A DNA stretch of 42,372 nucleotides from Bdellovibrionaceae bacterium UBA2466 (GCA_002342225.1 DDPO01000112.1:21061-63432), one strand, 5' to 3'. Shown: positions 17,540 through 26,296, counted from the stretch's first letter. Numbers and translations: made by a program. The notes: generated from the letters alone by a model not told the origin.

Positions 17540-18365
17540 CTTGTATACTCAGGGGAAGATAATGCGATCCTGTTTCTCGAGCAGTTTGCTCAAGAGCCAT
17601 TGAAAGTTGTGTAAAACGGTTTAGTAGATCATAGCGTAATTGCTGAGAATTGCCGTCAACTAGAAAAAAATCACCTGTTTCGGGATCGCAACCCTCATAG
17701 ACGCCTTTTAAGAACGAGCCGCGTTCGGCATCGTCATAGCAATGAACCAAAACACACTCATGTTTGGTTGAAAGCGATTTAAGCTCGTCTTGGAAAGGAG
17801 GTAATAAAAAGTCTGAGACGATAAATATGAGGGATGGAGTTTTTAAAAAACGAGCGAGATATTTTATGGCTGGTTTAATATCACTTTTTTTTCCTTGAAG
17901 TTCTTGGGATTGAATTTTTGAGATGGCCTGAAAAACATGGGATCTTGATTTTTTCGGTGGAAAATATTGCAAGGGCTCATTACTAAAAAGGAGGGTTCCA
18001 AAGTTGTCATTGTTTTTAGATGCCGCTAATCCCAAAAGAGCTACGAGTTCCTCATACATGGCAATTCTAAGTTTGTTGGAAATGCCAAACAATGAAGAGC
18101 CGGAGACATCCACCAAAACCACAATATTCTGCTCACGGTCCTCCTCGTAAGTTTTCAAGGTGGGAGTTCCAGTCCTCGCTGTCACTTGCCAGCTCATATG
18201 CCTGATATCGTCACCGAATTGGTAAGGACGAAAATCTTTAAATTGCATACCACTCCCCTGAAAGGGGCTAGTGTAGTGGCCGGAAAGTAGAGCTGACAGT
18301 CGTCTTAAGCTTTTGAGCTCAAGTTGGTCTGCAGCTCTTAAAAGCGCTTCGCTAAAATTAATCAT
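17469..18365 (-). CDS. DUF58 domain protein (VWA-like), Bat/MoxR cluster
   Basis: The 298-residue protein carries the DUF58 signature: G-x-G-M-Q-F-K-D-F-R-P-Y-Q-x-G-D-D-I-R-H-M-S-W at about 36-60, followed by the VWA-like strand V-V-L-V-D-V-S-G-S-S. It has no membrane helix and is cytoplasmic. DUF58 proteins are almost always encoded next to MoxR AAA+ ATPases and are thought to be their adaptors or targets. The start codon is one base after the moxR stop, so the two are surely co-translated. Confidence 0.85.
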   Translation of the reverse strand: MINFSEALLRAADQLELKSLRRLSALLSGHYTSPFQGSGMQFKDFRPYQFGDDIRHMSWQVTARTGTPTLKTYEEDREQNIVVLVDVSGSSLFGISNKLRIAMYEELVALLGLAASKNNDNFGTLLFSNEPLQYFPPKKSRSHVFQAISKIQSQELQGKKSDIKPAIKYLARFLKTPSLIFIVSDFLLPPFQDELKSLSTKHECVLVHCYDDAERGSFLKGVYEGCDPETGDFFLVDGNSQQLRYDLLNRFTQLSMALEQTARETGSHYLPLSIQDDYLQRVVLHFKSLGASKQLAVR

Positions 18366-18366
18366 A

Positions 18367-19401
18367 TTAGGGGACGTTAACAGTTTCCAGTAGTTGGTAG
18401 ATCACATCGTCTGTCGAGAAACCTCTGGCTTCTGCATCAAAATTGAGAATAATTCGGTGTCTTAAAATATCCAACGCAATCGCTTTGACATCGTCGGGAG
18501 TCACAAAACTTCGTTGTTCAAAAAGAGCATTTACTCGAGCGGCTCGAATTAAGAAAAGTGTTGCTCTCGGTGAGGCACCGATGTGAATGAGTGAACGAAG
18601 TTTCTCAAGCGATTTTGCGTCTGCCTCTTCGCCCGAAATAAACTCTTGCTTTCTCGTGGAGAGTACTAGGCGAAGTACATAATTTTTGATCCGGTCATCA
18701 ACATAAATTTTTTCAACTCGGTCGCGAATTTCTAAAATTCCTTGAGTAGAGAAGACTTTAAAGGTTTCTGGCGAACTTTGATTGGCCATACGCTCTAAGA
18801 TAATTCGCTCCTCATTTCTGTTGGGATATCCGATTTTGAGTTTGAACATAAATCTGTCTAATTGTGCTTCAGGAAGATGATAAGTTCCTTCTTGTTCAAT
18901 AGGATTTTGAGTAGCAAGTACGAGGAAGGGTTCAGCTAATTTGTAAGATTGGTCACCCAAAGTTACTTGTTTTTCAGCCATGGCTTCGAGCAGAGCGCTC
19001 TGAACTTTGGCTGGAGCACGATTGATCTCATCAGCTAACACTAGGTTTGCGAAGATAGGCCCTTTCTTAGGAGTGAAATCACTAGTCGCTTCGTGATAAA
19101 CCATGGTTCCTATCAGATCGGATGGAAGCAAATCAGGAGTGAACTGAATCCTTTGAAACTTGGCATCGAGTACTCTGGCTAAAGTCCTGACAGCCAGAGT
19201 TTTTGCTAAACCAGGTAAACCCTCAAGGAGAATGTGACCGCCTGTAATAACCCCAGATAGCAGAGCGCGATTCATAGCCTCTTGTCCAACGATTACCTTT
19301 CCCATTTCATCTAAGATCAAGGCCAAGGTTTTAGAGTCTTCGGTCAGTTGTGCACAAATTTCGGGTGAGGGTGCAATAGCACTCAAAGAGTTTTCCACCA
19401 T
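18367..19401 (-). CDS. MoxR-family AAA+ ATPase (Bat cluster)
   Basis: The 344-residue protein has Walker A G-L-P-G-L-A-K-T at 61-68, Walker B V-L-A-D-E-I-N-R-A-P, the sensor-1 segment L-A-T-Q-N-P-I-E-Q-E-G-T-Y and sensor-2 S-P-R-A-T, all standard for MoxR. These ATPases act as chaperones with VWA proteins. The start has AAGGA 7 bases upstream, and no gene precedes it on this strand for about 380 bp, so it is the likely first gene of the moxR-to-batD operon. It is divergent from the ferredoxin gene. Confidence 0.9.
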   Translation of the reverse strand: MVENSLSAIAPSPEICAQLTEDSKTLALILDEMGKVIVGQEAMNRALLSGVITGGHILLEGLPGLAKTLAVRTLARVLDAKFQRIQFTPDLLPSDLIGTMVYHEATSDFTPKKGPIFANLVLADEINRAPAKVQSALLEAMAEKQVTLGDQSYKLAEPFLVLATQNPIEQEGTYHLPEAQLDRFMFKLKIGYPNRNEERIILERMANQSSPETFKVFSTQGILEIRDRVEKIYVDDRIKNYVLRLVLSTRKQEFISGEEADAKSLEKLRSLIHIGASPRATLFLIRAARVNALFEQRSFVTPDDVKAIALDILRHRIILNFDAEARGFSTDDVIYQLLETVNVP

Positions 19402-19492
19402 GATTTTTCCTTAAGAATGTAATTGGGTTGAAACTAGGGGATATGAGAGAATCTATACACTTCATTATATCTCAAAGGGAGCTTTGCTGCAG

Positions 19493-19780
19493 ATGCCCAT
19501 TGTAACCTTTTTTCCATCCCAAAAAACAATTCAAGTGCCCTCGGGAACCCTTCTCTTCGATGCAGCAAAAATGGCTGGTTTACCCGTTGCGTCTTCTTGT
19601 GGCGCAGATAATATCTGCGGTAAATGTAATATGCAGGTATTAAGCGGTGCAGAAAACCTCTCAAACCAGGAGCCAACCGAAATAAGTTTGTTGCAGAGAG
19701 ACAAAAACTCAACAGCCGATAGGATCAGCTGTATGACCCAAGTTCTTGGAGATTGCGTCGTGACGACTCGGTACTGGTAA
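19493..19780 (+). CDS. 2Fe-2S ferredoxin (adrenodoxin-like cysteine spacing)
   Basis: The 95-residue protein contains four cysteines at 36, 42, 45 and 80 in the pattern C-x5-C-x2-C...C, within S-S-C-G-A-D-N-I-C-G-K-C and I-S-C-M-T-Q. This is the 2Fe-2S ferredoxin pattern of the adrenodoxin/ISC-like or ASKHA-associated group. The N-terminal part (T-F-F-P-S-Q-K-T-I-Q-V-P-S-G-T-L) is the usual first beta hairpin. It should carry electrons in the cytoplasm; the partner is not evident from the neighbours. AAGGGAG precedes the ATG by 11 bases. It ends one base from the convergent LysRS stop. Confidence 0.85.
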   Translation: MPIVTFFPSQKTIQVPSGTLLFDAAKMAGLPVASSCGADNICGKCNMQVLSGAENLSNQEPTEISLLQRDKNSTADRISCMTQVLGDCVVTTRYW

Positions 19781-19781
19781 A

Positions 19782-21410
19782 TCAAGTTAGATGAAGAGCT
19801 TTTTCTAAAATCTCTGCCGAGCGCTTAGGACCAATCGCTAAAAGAAAACTGGCAAGCTTAGGACCGTTGGGTTTATTCACCAAGATACGATAAACGTCTT
19901 GGAAAAAGAGTTTGGGCTCCACTTGATTTCGTTTCATGATTTCAAAAGTTCGGCTGGCAAGTTCGTCTTCGGAAAGATGTTCCGTACCATCCTCTTTTAA
20001 AACTTGAATCAATTCTTTCAAAGGGTGAGGCAGAGTAGGTTTGTGAGAAGGGACAGTTTGTAGTTTGAATTTGAACTCTTCTGGAGCAAATTCAGAAATC
20101 CACTTCCAAGCCCTCTTGGCTCTTGAATAAAAGCGAGCTTCATCCTCTGTATTTTTAATTTGATTAAGATAAAACTCGCGAGCTTTATCTATGTCTCCTT
20201 GGTGAATTTGCAGAATGTTGCACAAATGCCGAAATGTAAATTGAGCTGGCATCGACTGGTAGTCTCTCGGAAACACCCTGTCTACACACGAGAATTCATA
20301 GATTCTTCGTTCATACCGAATCTTTTTTTCCTCACCTTCTTCGGTACCGAATGCAAATCTTTCGCAACGATCAAAGTCATCATAAGCTTTGATGACATCA
20401 AGGTCGAAGGCTATGGCAAAATCGAGATTTGGTTTTCGGCTTGCAAAAATCCATCGAATGATTGCCGGTTCGTAGATGCTTAAAGTTTCATCTACTGTGA
20501 GTAAATTTCCCGAGGAGGAGGAAAGTTTGGCTCCGGCTCCCTTTGCAATAACAAAGTCATACTGGACATAAGTCGGGGGGTCTCTCTTCCAAACTTCTCT
20601 GACAATTTCAACTCCGGTGTCGTAGGAACCACCTTGGGAAGAGTGGTCTTTTCCCCCGGGTTCAAAATCTACCCCTTCGTGAGCCCATCTCATGGGCCAG
20701 TCCACGCGCCACAAAAGTTTGACTCCACCCTCTTTATCCATGTCGATGGTGTCATCTTTTTTACAGAATTTGCAATGGTAAGTGAAAACAGTGTCGCTAT
20801 TGCGTTGAATGAGCTCAGTGGTGTCTTTTGCACATGTTTTACAAAAAATGCTGAGGCAGGTCCAGTTTTCTGGTAGTGGTTCTGTTCTGCTTTTGTTGAG
20901 AATTGCAATAATTTCTTTTTCTTTGGCAAGAGCCTGTTTGATTCCTGTGATGTATTTTCCAGAGCGATAAGGGACGTTTTGATAGATGTAGTCTGGTTTT
21001 ATTCCTAGTTGCGAGATCTCTGCTTCAAATCTTTTTTCAAAGTGTGCTGCATAAGAGGGAAATTGGCCGAACGGATCGGGCACTTCAGAAATCGGTTTTC
21101 TTAGGTGTTTCTCAAGAGTTTCTTTATTGGGTAGGTTGGCTGGGACTTTTCTGAAAGCATCGTAATCATCCCAACTGTAAAGAAATCTTACGTTTTTTCC
21201 ACGATCTAACAAAGCCCTAACAACGAAATCTACAGTGATCGCTTCTCGAAAATTTCCAATATGCACGACGCCACTGGGTGAAATACCCGAAGCGCAGACA
21301 AATTTCTCTTTTTGAGGATGCTTTTCAATAAGATCTTCAGCTACATGGTCTGCCCAGTGGATATTTGGAATTTCCTCAACAGACTTAGGCTTTTTATTAG
21401 ACTCTGCCAT
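19782..21410 (-). CDS. lysK: Class I lysyl-tRNA synthetase
   Basis: From the ATG at 21410 the protein is 542 residues. It has the class I signature H-I-G-N (HIGH) near residue 48 after A-S-G-I-S-P-S-G-V-V, and a KMSKS-like A-K-L-S-S-S-S-G-N near 297, after P-P-T-Y-V-Q-Y-D-F. A zinc-finger-like cysteine set (C-x2-C and C-x2-C near 180-210) and a helical anticodon-binding C-terminus complete the class I LysRS layout. It charges tRNA-Lys, replacing the usual class II LysS. An in-frame ATG at 21452 would add 14 residues; neither start has a good ribosome-binding site, and homology favours the shorter form. Confidence 0.88.
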   Translation of the reverse strand: MAESNKKPKSVEEIPNIHWADHVAEDLIEKHPQKEKFVCASGISPSGVVHIGNFREAITVDFVVRALLDRGKNVRFLYSWDDYDAFRKVPANLPNKETLEKHLRKPISEVPDPFGQFPSYAAHFEKRFEAEISQLGIKPDYIYQNVPYRSGKYITGIKQALAKEKEIIAILNKSRTEPLPENWTCLSIFCKTCAKDTTELIQRNSDTVFTYHCKFCKKDDTIDMDKEGGVKLLWRVDWPMRWAHEGVDFEPGGKDHSSQGGSYDTGVEIVREVWKRDPPTYVQYDFVIAKGAGAKLSSSSGNLLTVDETLSIYEPAIIRWIFASRKPNLDFAIAFDLDVIKAYDDFDRCERFAFGTEEGEEKKIRYERRIYEFSCVDRVFPRDYQSMPAQFTFRHLCNILQIHQGDIDKAREFYLNQIKNTEDEARFYSRAKRAWKWISEFAPEEFKFKLQTVPSHKPTLPHPLKELIQVLKEDGTEHLSEDELASRTFEIMKRNQVEPKLFFQDVYRILVNKPNGPKLASFLLAIGPKRSAEILEKALHLT

Positions 21411-21441
21411 AAAAGTTTCTATACCACTTCTTGTCTTTCTT

Positions 21442-21487
21442 AGCCATTTCATTGAGAATGTAAGAGGTTAAAATTTATGAAATGGCT
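21442..21487. repeat. 11-bp inverted repeat flanking the lysK/proline-rich divergent start region
   Basis: AGCCATTTCAT at 21442-21452 is the perfect reverse complement of ATGAAATGGCT at 21477-21487. The right arm is the start of the proline-rich protein gene, and the left arm includes an alternative ATG of the synthetase gene. The arms are 24 bp apart. It may be a shared operator or a chance similarity of two gene starts. Confidence 0.4.
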
Positions 21488-22040
21488 TTTTTTCTGCATT
21501 CTCACAATTATTGGGGCTTATTTTTACTGGCGTTATTCGGGAACTGTTCAAAAAAATCAGCCTGAAGCTAGCTCGGCAGGCAAACCCACTCAGTCGGACG
21601 ATTTGTCTACTGGAGGGGCTCTTGAGTCAAATCCCAATGTTTCGCCCGAGAATTCCTTGAGACAAGGTGAGCCATTTAACCCATCAAATCCTAACAATTC
21701 CGGAGAAATGGGTTCCTCTAAAAACTCCTACGGTGATAGCCCTCCCTTGACGGTTCCGCAGGAATACATGGCTCAACCCCCTAATAATTTTGGTCAGGGT
21801 TTTTCAGAACCCCCTAATTCAGAGCAGCCTCTTGAGCCACCCCCTCCGCCACCTCAAGGATTCCCTCAAGACAATGATTCCTTCGATTCCGTTCCCCCCG
21901 CATTTGGAGGGGGAGGGTTCGAACCCCCACCGCAGATAGAGGACCCGAACGGAGGATTTGTTCCTCCGCCTCCGCCAATAGATGACCCGAATGGGGGCTT
22001 TGTTCCACCCCCCCCGCCTATGGACGAAGGGGAGTATTAG
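21477..22040 (+). CDS. Proline-rich membrane-anchored protein, unknown function
   Basis: The 187-residue product has an N-terminal helix (residues 3-17, rich in F, I, Y and W) that anchors it in the inner membrane or serves as an uncleaved signal. The rest is disordered: Asn/Ser/Gly-rich up to residue 100, then proline runs and two copies of a 14-residue unit D-P-N-G-G-F-V-P-P-P-P-P-x-D. It ends acidic (MDEGEY). No catalytic domain is visible; such tails usually span the periplasm or bind SH3-like or WW-like partners. It ends 6 bp before the LolC/E-like gene, so the two probably form an operon. Confidence 0.65.
   Translation: MKWLFFCILTIIGAYFYWRYSGTVQKNQPEASSAGKPTQSDDLSTGGALESNPNVSPENSLRQGEPFNPSNPNNSGEMGSSKNSYGDSPPLTVPQEYMAQPPNNFGQGFSEPPNSEQPLEPPPPPPQGFPQDNDSFDSVPPAFGGGGFEPPPQIEDPNGGFVPPPPPIDDPNGGFVPPPPPMDEGEY
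21942..22025 (+). repeat. Two tandem 42-nt repeats coding for proline-rich units
   Basis: Two adjacent, imperfect 42-base units (21942-21983 and 21984-22025) each encode D-P-N-G-G-F-V-P-P-P-P-P-[IM]-D. The codons differ at many third positions, so the repeat is older than a recent slippage event. Confidence 0.75.
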
Positions 22041-22046
22041 CAACAC

Positions 22047-23255
22047 ATGAAAATCGTTCGCTCGATTGCTTGGCGTTTTATGATGAAAGGAACTGAAAAA
22101 GGTCACTTTAGTTTACTGACCCTTTTTTCCTGGCTAGCCATAGGGGTGGGGATAGCAGCGATGTGTGGGTTGTTGTCGGTCATGTATGGTTTTGAGAGTT
22201 CACTCAAAAGTAAAGTATTAAATGCTTACCCGCACATCATTGTGAGTCCCGCGGAGGGGGGTAATTCTATTGAAGATGATCCCCAAGTTTTAAAAAAAAT
22301 ATCGACGCACCGAAGAGTTACTAGAACGGTTCCGTTTATTGAAAGAGAGATGATCCTACAGAGCCGAACCCGTTCTTTGGGGGGAGTGATTTGGGGGCTC
22401 ACACTTAAGGATTTTGATCGAGTACAAAAAGGTATTGTTGAAGGTGAAATCCCTAGGGAAAACTCAGAGGTTCCCGAAGTGGTTTTAGGCAGGGAATTGG
22501 CCCACCGACTGAATCTGAATATCGGAGAAAAAGTTAAAGTGATTTCGCCTACGACTAAAGTGGGCTTGATGGGTTCAGTTCCAAAATCTGAAACCTTCAA
22601 AGTTTCCGGATTTTATGTGTCGGGCCATTACGAATTTGATGAACAGTATCTTTACATGCTCAAAGAAGATGCTCAGGATCTTTTGGGCTGGAATAAAAAA
22701 ATTTCGGGATACCATCTTTGGACTTCGCAAATGGATGATGCCGATAGTGTCCAGATGAGCTTATCTTTGGTTTTAAGTTCAGATCTCAAAGCAGAGAGTT
22801 GGTCCGTGTTCAATGCGGCTCTATTTCAATCCTTAAAATTAGAGCAATATTGTATGAGTACGATCCTAAGTTTTGCGATTTTGATTGCGATCATGAATAT
22901 CGTGATCACATTAATGATGCATGTAACTCACAAGCGAAAAAATATCGGAATTTTGAGAGCTCTTGGGGCTTCGAAAGCCCAAATTCAGAGTATTTTTGTT
23001 TGGCAAGGCACATGGATGGGAATTGTTGGTCTCTCTCTCGGAGCGGTTTTGACTCTTTTGTTTATCATTTATGTGAAATATCTTTCCAAATATCAGCTGC
23101 CGGAAATTTATTATGATCGAACGATACCCATAGATATTCGTCCGATATCTTTTTTAGTGATTTTTATCTCTGCTGTTGGGTTTATTTATCTCGCCACATT
23201 ATTTCCAGCTAAAAAGGCAGCCAAGCTTGATCCTATCGAAGCTATTCGAGAATAA
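22047..23255 (+). CDS. LolC/LolE-like ABC transporter permease (FtsX superfamily)
   Basis: The 402-residue protein has the family's architecture: an N-terminal helix at about 22-48 after R-S-I-A-W-R-F-M, a large periplasmic domain (about 50-265), and three C-terminal helices (about 270-292, 320-345 and 370-390) containing H-K-R-K-N-I-G-I-L-R-A-L-G-A-S, the FtsX coupling-helix signature. The beginning and I-G-V-G-I-A-A-M-C fit LolC/LolE, which extract lipoproteins from the inner membrane for transport to the outer membrane. The ATPase LolD is not in the window, and neither LolC nor LolE can be distinguished; other MacB-like functions remain possible. Confidence 0.78.
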   Translation: MKIVRSIAWRFMMKGTEKGHFSLLTLFSWLAIGVGIAAMCGLLSVMYGFESSLKSKVLNAYPHIIVSPAEGGNSIEDDPQVLKKISTHRRVTRTVPFIEREMILQSRTRSLGGVIWGLTLKDFDRVQKGIVEGEIPRENSEVPEVVLGRELAHRLNLNIGEKVKVISPTTKVGLMGSVPKSETFKVSGFYVSGHYEFDEQYLYMLKEDAQDLLGWNKKISGYHLWTSQMDDADSVQMSLSLVLSSDLKAESWSVFNAALFQSLKLEQYCMSTILSFAILIAIMNIVITLMMHVTHKRKNIGILRALGASKAQIQSIFVWQGTWMGIVGLSLGAVLTLLFIIYVKYLSKYQLPEIYYDRTIPIDIRPISFLVIFISAVGFIYLATLFPAKKAAKLDPIEAIRE

Positions 23256-23256
23256 G

Positions 23257-23739
23257 TTATCCAAGTTTTTTCAAGATTTTGTCCTGCAGACGAAACATCT
23301 TTTTCTCTTCTTCTTCGCTGATTTCATGATCATAGCCGAATAAATGAAGCACCCCATGGATAGTTAGTCTACTGAGTTCTTCTCGAATTGTAACTTTATC
23401 CTCTCTTGCTTGTTTTTTTGCGACTTGCCAGCAAATAAGGACATCTCCTAGGTCGGATTTCACCGCAGGAAAAAAATCAGGGCTCGTTTCCATTCTAGAA
23501 AATGAAAGTACATCGGTAGGTTTGTTCTTTTTTCTGTATTTAAAATTAAGATTCTGTATTTTTTTAGAACTAACAACAGCAATCGTAATATTTCCCTCCG
23601 ATACCCGCTTGATCTTTTTTAATAAAATCCTCTTTGGGATTGAATCCAGCGTTTTTAAAGCCGCTCTTTTCAGCTGAGTTTTTAAACGAGGAGAAAAACC
23701 CTGAGGACTTAAAACCGTGATATTAATTCTTGCCGCCAT
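23257..23739 (-). CDS. ybeY: Endoribonuclease YbeY (16S rRNA maturation)
   Basis: The 160-residue protein carries the YbeY zinc motif H128-G-V-L-H132-L-F-G-Y-D-H138 and the upstream T-D-V-L-S-F block. YbeY is a single-strand endoribonuclease involved in 16S rRNA 3' processing and ribosome quality control. It follows the pgpH gene with a 2-base gap on the same strand, the common pgpH-ybeY arrangement. It ends one base from the convergent LolC/E-like gene stop. Confidence 0.93.
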   Translation of the reverse strand: MAARINITVLSPQGFSPRLKTQLKRAALKTLDSIPKRILLKKIKRVSEGNITIAVVSSKKIQNLNFKYRKKNKPTDVLSFSRMETSPDFFPAVKSDLGDVLICWQVAKKQAREDKVTIREELSRLTIHGVLHLFGYDHEISEEEEKKMFRLQDKILKKLG

Positions 23740-23741
23740 CG

Positions 23742-26219
23742 CTATTTTTTCTCAAAGTGTTTTAGGCCGGAATGAGCATGAGAATGTGCATGGGAATGAG
23801 AATGTGACGGTGTGTTGGTGGTCGATTGGGTGTGGGACTGAGCCTGCGCTTTAGAGGAGGTTGCAGATTTTTGACCGGGATATTCTATTCTGTGATGATG
23901 CAAAGATACTAGGGTACGAGTGAAGTGGGTTTCGATCAATTGAAGGTCTTTAAAAGTTAATTCACAATTGGCAAATTGCTCCTCGAGAAATCGTTTTGTA
24001 ATAATATGGTGAACCATGGCTTGTATTTTGCCTGGAGTTGGATCAGCAATGCTTCTCGTCGCTGCTTCACAAGCATCAGCTAGCATCACAATACCTGCTT
24101 CTCTCGTTTGAGGTTTCGGACCCGGATATCGGAAGTGATTTTCGTCGACGGGACCGGTCGAGGCATCTTCAGATTCTTTTGCTTTGTTGAAGAAGTAGGA
24201 TGCTAGAGTCGTTCCGTGATGTTGTTCGATAATACCGATGACCTTACTCCCAAGTCGATAATCTCTGCCCATTTTGACCCCATTTTTTACATGGGAGAAA
24301 AGAATTTTGGCAGACATGCTAGGTTGAAGATGGTCGTGAGGATTGTTCCCCGGACTTTGGTTCTCAATAAAGTAGAGTGGTTTATTCATCTTGCCGATAT
24401 CGTGGTAATAGGCCGAGACTCGGGCTAAGAGACCATTTGCACCAATTTGATCAGCAGCAATTTCGGCTAAACTTCCAACAATGACCGAGTGATGGTAGGT
24501 TCCGGGTGCTTTCATCATTAAAGAGTGAAGAAGGGGATGATGGAAATTGGCGAGCTCCATCAATTTTAAGCTGGTAGTGTAACTAAAGATGCTCTCAAAA
24601 AAGGGTGTTACGAAATTTGTAAGCCCCGTTGAAAAAATACCAGACAAAAAAGCGAAGAAAGAAACAGCTAGAATTGAAATCCAAGGGGTTTCTTTGAAGC
24701 CTAGAGCCTGGACAGTTCCAAATGCAAGCACAGTGACCGCCCCGATGAATCCGCTCCATGCACCGCACTTGAAAAGATCGGCCCGACTTCGACAGTCTCC
24801 TACTGTGTAGACAGCTGATGCTGTTGTTACGAAAGTAAATACGGCGTAGATAAAAGCCTGATCTAAAAAAACGCAACCAAGCGCAGTAATAGCGATAGCA
24901 AAAGCATAGGAGGCTGTTCGTCCGATCATCAGTTGCAATAGGATTCCCCCGGCCGCTACAGGAATTAAAAAATCAGTGAGTTGTCCAAAACCATAATTTG
25001 AAAAAATAACCTGAAGCCATTGAGAGCCATATTTAAGTCCCAGCACTGTTACAGTAGTGACTGTAAGAAACAGCCAAATATCTTTGAAAGGCAGACTCCA
25101 GAATCGGTGATAGCCAAGGTGGAGTGAGAAAAGAATATAGAAAAAAGCAAACAAGAGAAGTGCCGTCAGCACAAAGCGTTTTATAATAGCTAGTGGAGAA
25201 GTGAGTTCTTTCAAAGATGCAATCAATTGTAGGTGTTGTTCGGTCAACTTCTCTCCGCGGTGGATCAAAACATCTCCTTTTCTAATCTTAATAACAGGCT
25301 GTTTGGATGCTTGGAGATACTGATTGATTCGCTGTTCGGTTTCGACTTGATTGAACGACAGGTTGGCTGGAATGAGATAGTCGATGATTTCAACCATGAC
25401 TCGAGGGTTGTAGAGTTGTTTGTCCTTAATAATGGAAGGATACCGGCTGAGTACTTCCCGCGCCTGGTCTAAACTCCAAATTCTAGAAACGTCAGTGATC
25501 AAAGTTTCTCTTAATCCGCCGTGATACTGCCTCATTGTGATTCCCGTCGCGTAATAGGAGAAAAAGACATCAATGTTTGAGATGTATCTGGCTTTTAAGA
25601 AATCCGTTAACTTAAAAAACGTATCCTCCACTCGGTTGTTGAAGCGGTTTTCATGAAGATAGAGAAGATCTCGAGGTCGCAGTGTTTGCCCTGTGTAGTC
25701 GAAAACTTTTTTCGAGAGGCGGTCTAGAACTGCGGAGCCTCTTAGGTTTTGCTTAGGATCTGAGTAAAACTCTTTTCGAATATTTTTAAATGCGACTTTC
25801 CATTTGGTAAGCCATTGAGGGATTGTATTTTCATCATAGTCAAAAATGGGAGGAACTCTTTGGGCCAGAGTCTCTTTTTGTTGTGAATCCCTTTCAAAGG
25901 GTTCTATATCAGCAGTCAGAGGCGAAATGACATCTTCATTAGCGATTTCGCCCATTGCTGAATAAAGGTAGGATACTGCATTTTCCGAAGGAAAATAAAA
26001 CACAGTACAAAGTACAAGAGAGAGAATGATGGTGTATCCAATTCGAGCGAGTTTCTGCCGTCGCAGTATGGTACTTTCGCTCGCAAACTCAGAGGTCGGT
26101 TTACCTTCAAATACTTTTGAAAATACGGAAAAGCGATCTTCAATCTGAGTAGCTATACTCTTAAATTTTCCCCTCAGTTTTGACAGAAAATAGCTCCTGG
26201 AGAATTCACACTTCTTCAA
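23742..26219 (-). CDS. pgpH: PgpH-type 7TM-HD cyclic-di-AMP phosphodiesterase with histidine-rich tail
   Basis: The 825-residue protein has one N-terminal helix, an extracytoplasmic 7TMR-HDED domain of about 270 residues, seven membrane helices (about 345-550) and a cytoplasmic HD domain. The HD motifs are T-Y-H-H-S-V, Y-Y-H-D-I-G-K, N-P-H-D-H, and E-Q-H-H-G-T, as in PgpH, which hydrolyses c-di-AMP. The C-terminus adds about 40 residues of low complexity ending in alternating His, Ser and Ala (S-H-S-H-S-H-A-H-S-H-A-H), possibly metal-binding. The only in-frame start near the N-terminus is TTG at 26219 without a clear ribosome-binding site, so the first residues are uncertain. It is probably co-transcribed with ybeY. 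Confidence 0.88.
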   Translation of the reverse strand: MKKCEFSRSYFLSKLRGKFKSIATQIEDRFSVFSKVFEGKPTSEFASESTILRRQKLARIGYTIILSLVLCTVFYFPSENAVSYLYSAMGEIANEDVISPLTADIEPFERDSQQKETLAQRVPPIFDYDENTIPQWLTKWKVAFKNIRKEFYSDPKQNLRGSAVLDRLSKKVFDYTGQTLRPRDLLYLHENRFNNRVEDTFFKLTDFLKARYISNIDVFFSYYATGITMRQYHGGLRETLITDVSRIWSLDQAREVLSRYPSIIKDKQLYNPRVMVEIIDYLIPANLSFNQVETEQRINQYLQASKQPVIKIRKGDVLIHRGEKLTEQHLQLIASLKELTSPLAIIKRFVLTALLLFAFFYILFSLHLGYHRFWSLPFKDIWLFLTVTTVTVLGLKYGSQWLQVIFSNYGFGQLTDFLIPVAAGGILLQLMIGRTASYAFAIAITALGCVFLDQAFIYAVFTFVTTASAVYTVGDCRSRADLFKCGAWSGFIGAVTVLAFGTVQALGFKETPWISILAVSFFAFLSGIFSTGLTNFVTPFFESIFSYTTSLKLMELANFHHPLLHSLMMKAPGTYHHSVIVGSLAEIAADQIGANGLLARVSAYYHDIGKMNKPLYFIENQSPGNNPHDHLQPSMSAKILFSHVKNGVKMGRDYRLGSKVIGIIEQHHGTTLASYFFNKAKESEDASTGPVDENHFRYPGPKPQTREAGIVMLADACEAATRSIADPTPGKIQAMVHHIITKRFLEEQFANCELTFKDLQLIETHFTRTLVSLHHHRIEYPGQKSATSSKAQAQSHTQSTTNTPSHSHSHAHSHAHSGLKHFEKK

Positions 26220-26296
26220 GATTCGTATCGGTAAGTAGAGGAAAAAACAGGAGTCCCTTTAATTGTGCTGCGCGCAAGTGCTTTGGAGAGACAAAA

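Noticed and set aside
21915..21926. GGGTTCGAACCC, which looks like the T-arm of a tRNA
   Set aside because: It is a palindrome inside the proline-rich gene, in frame with P-rich codons; no acceptor, D or anticodon arm can be built around it.
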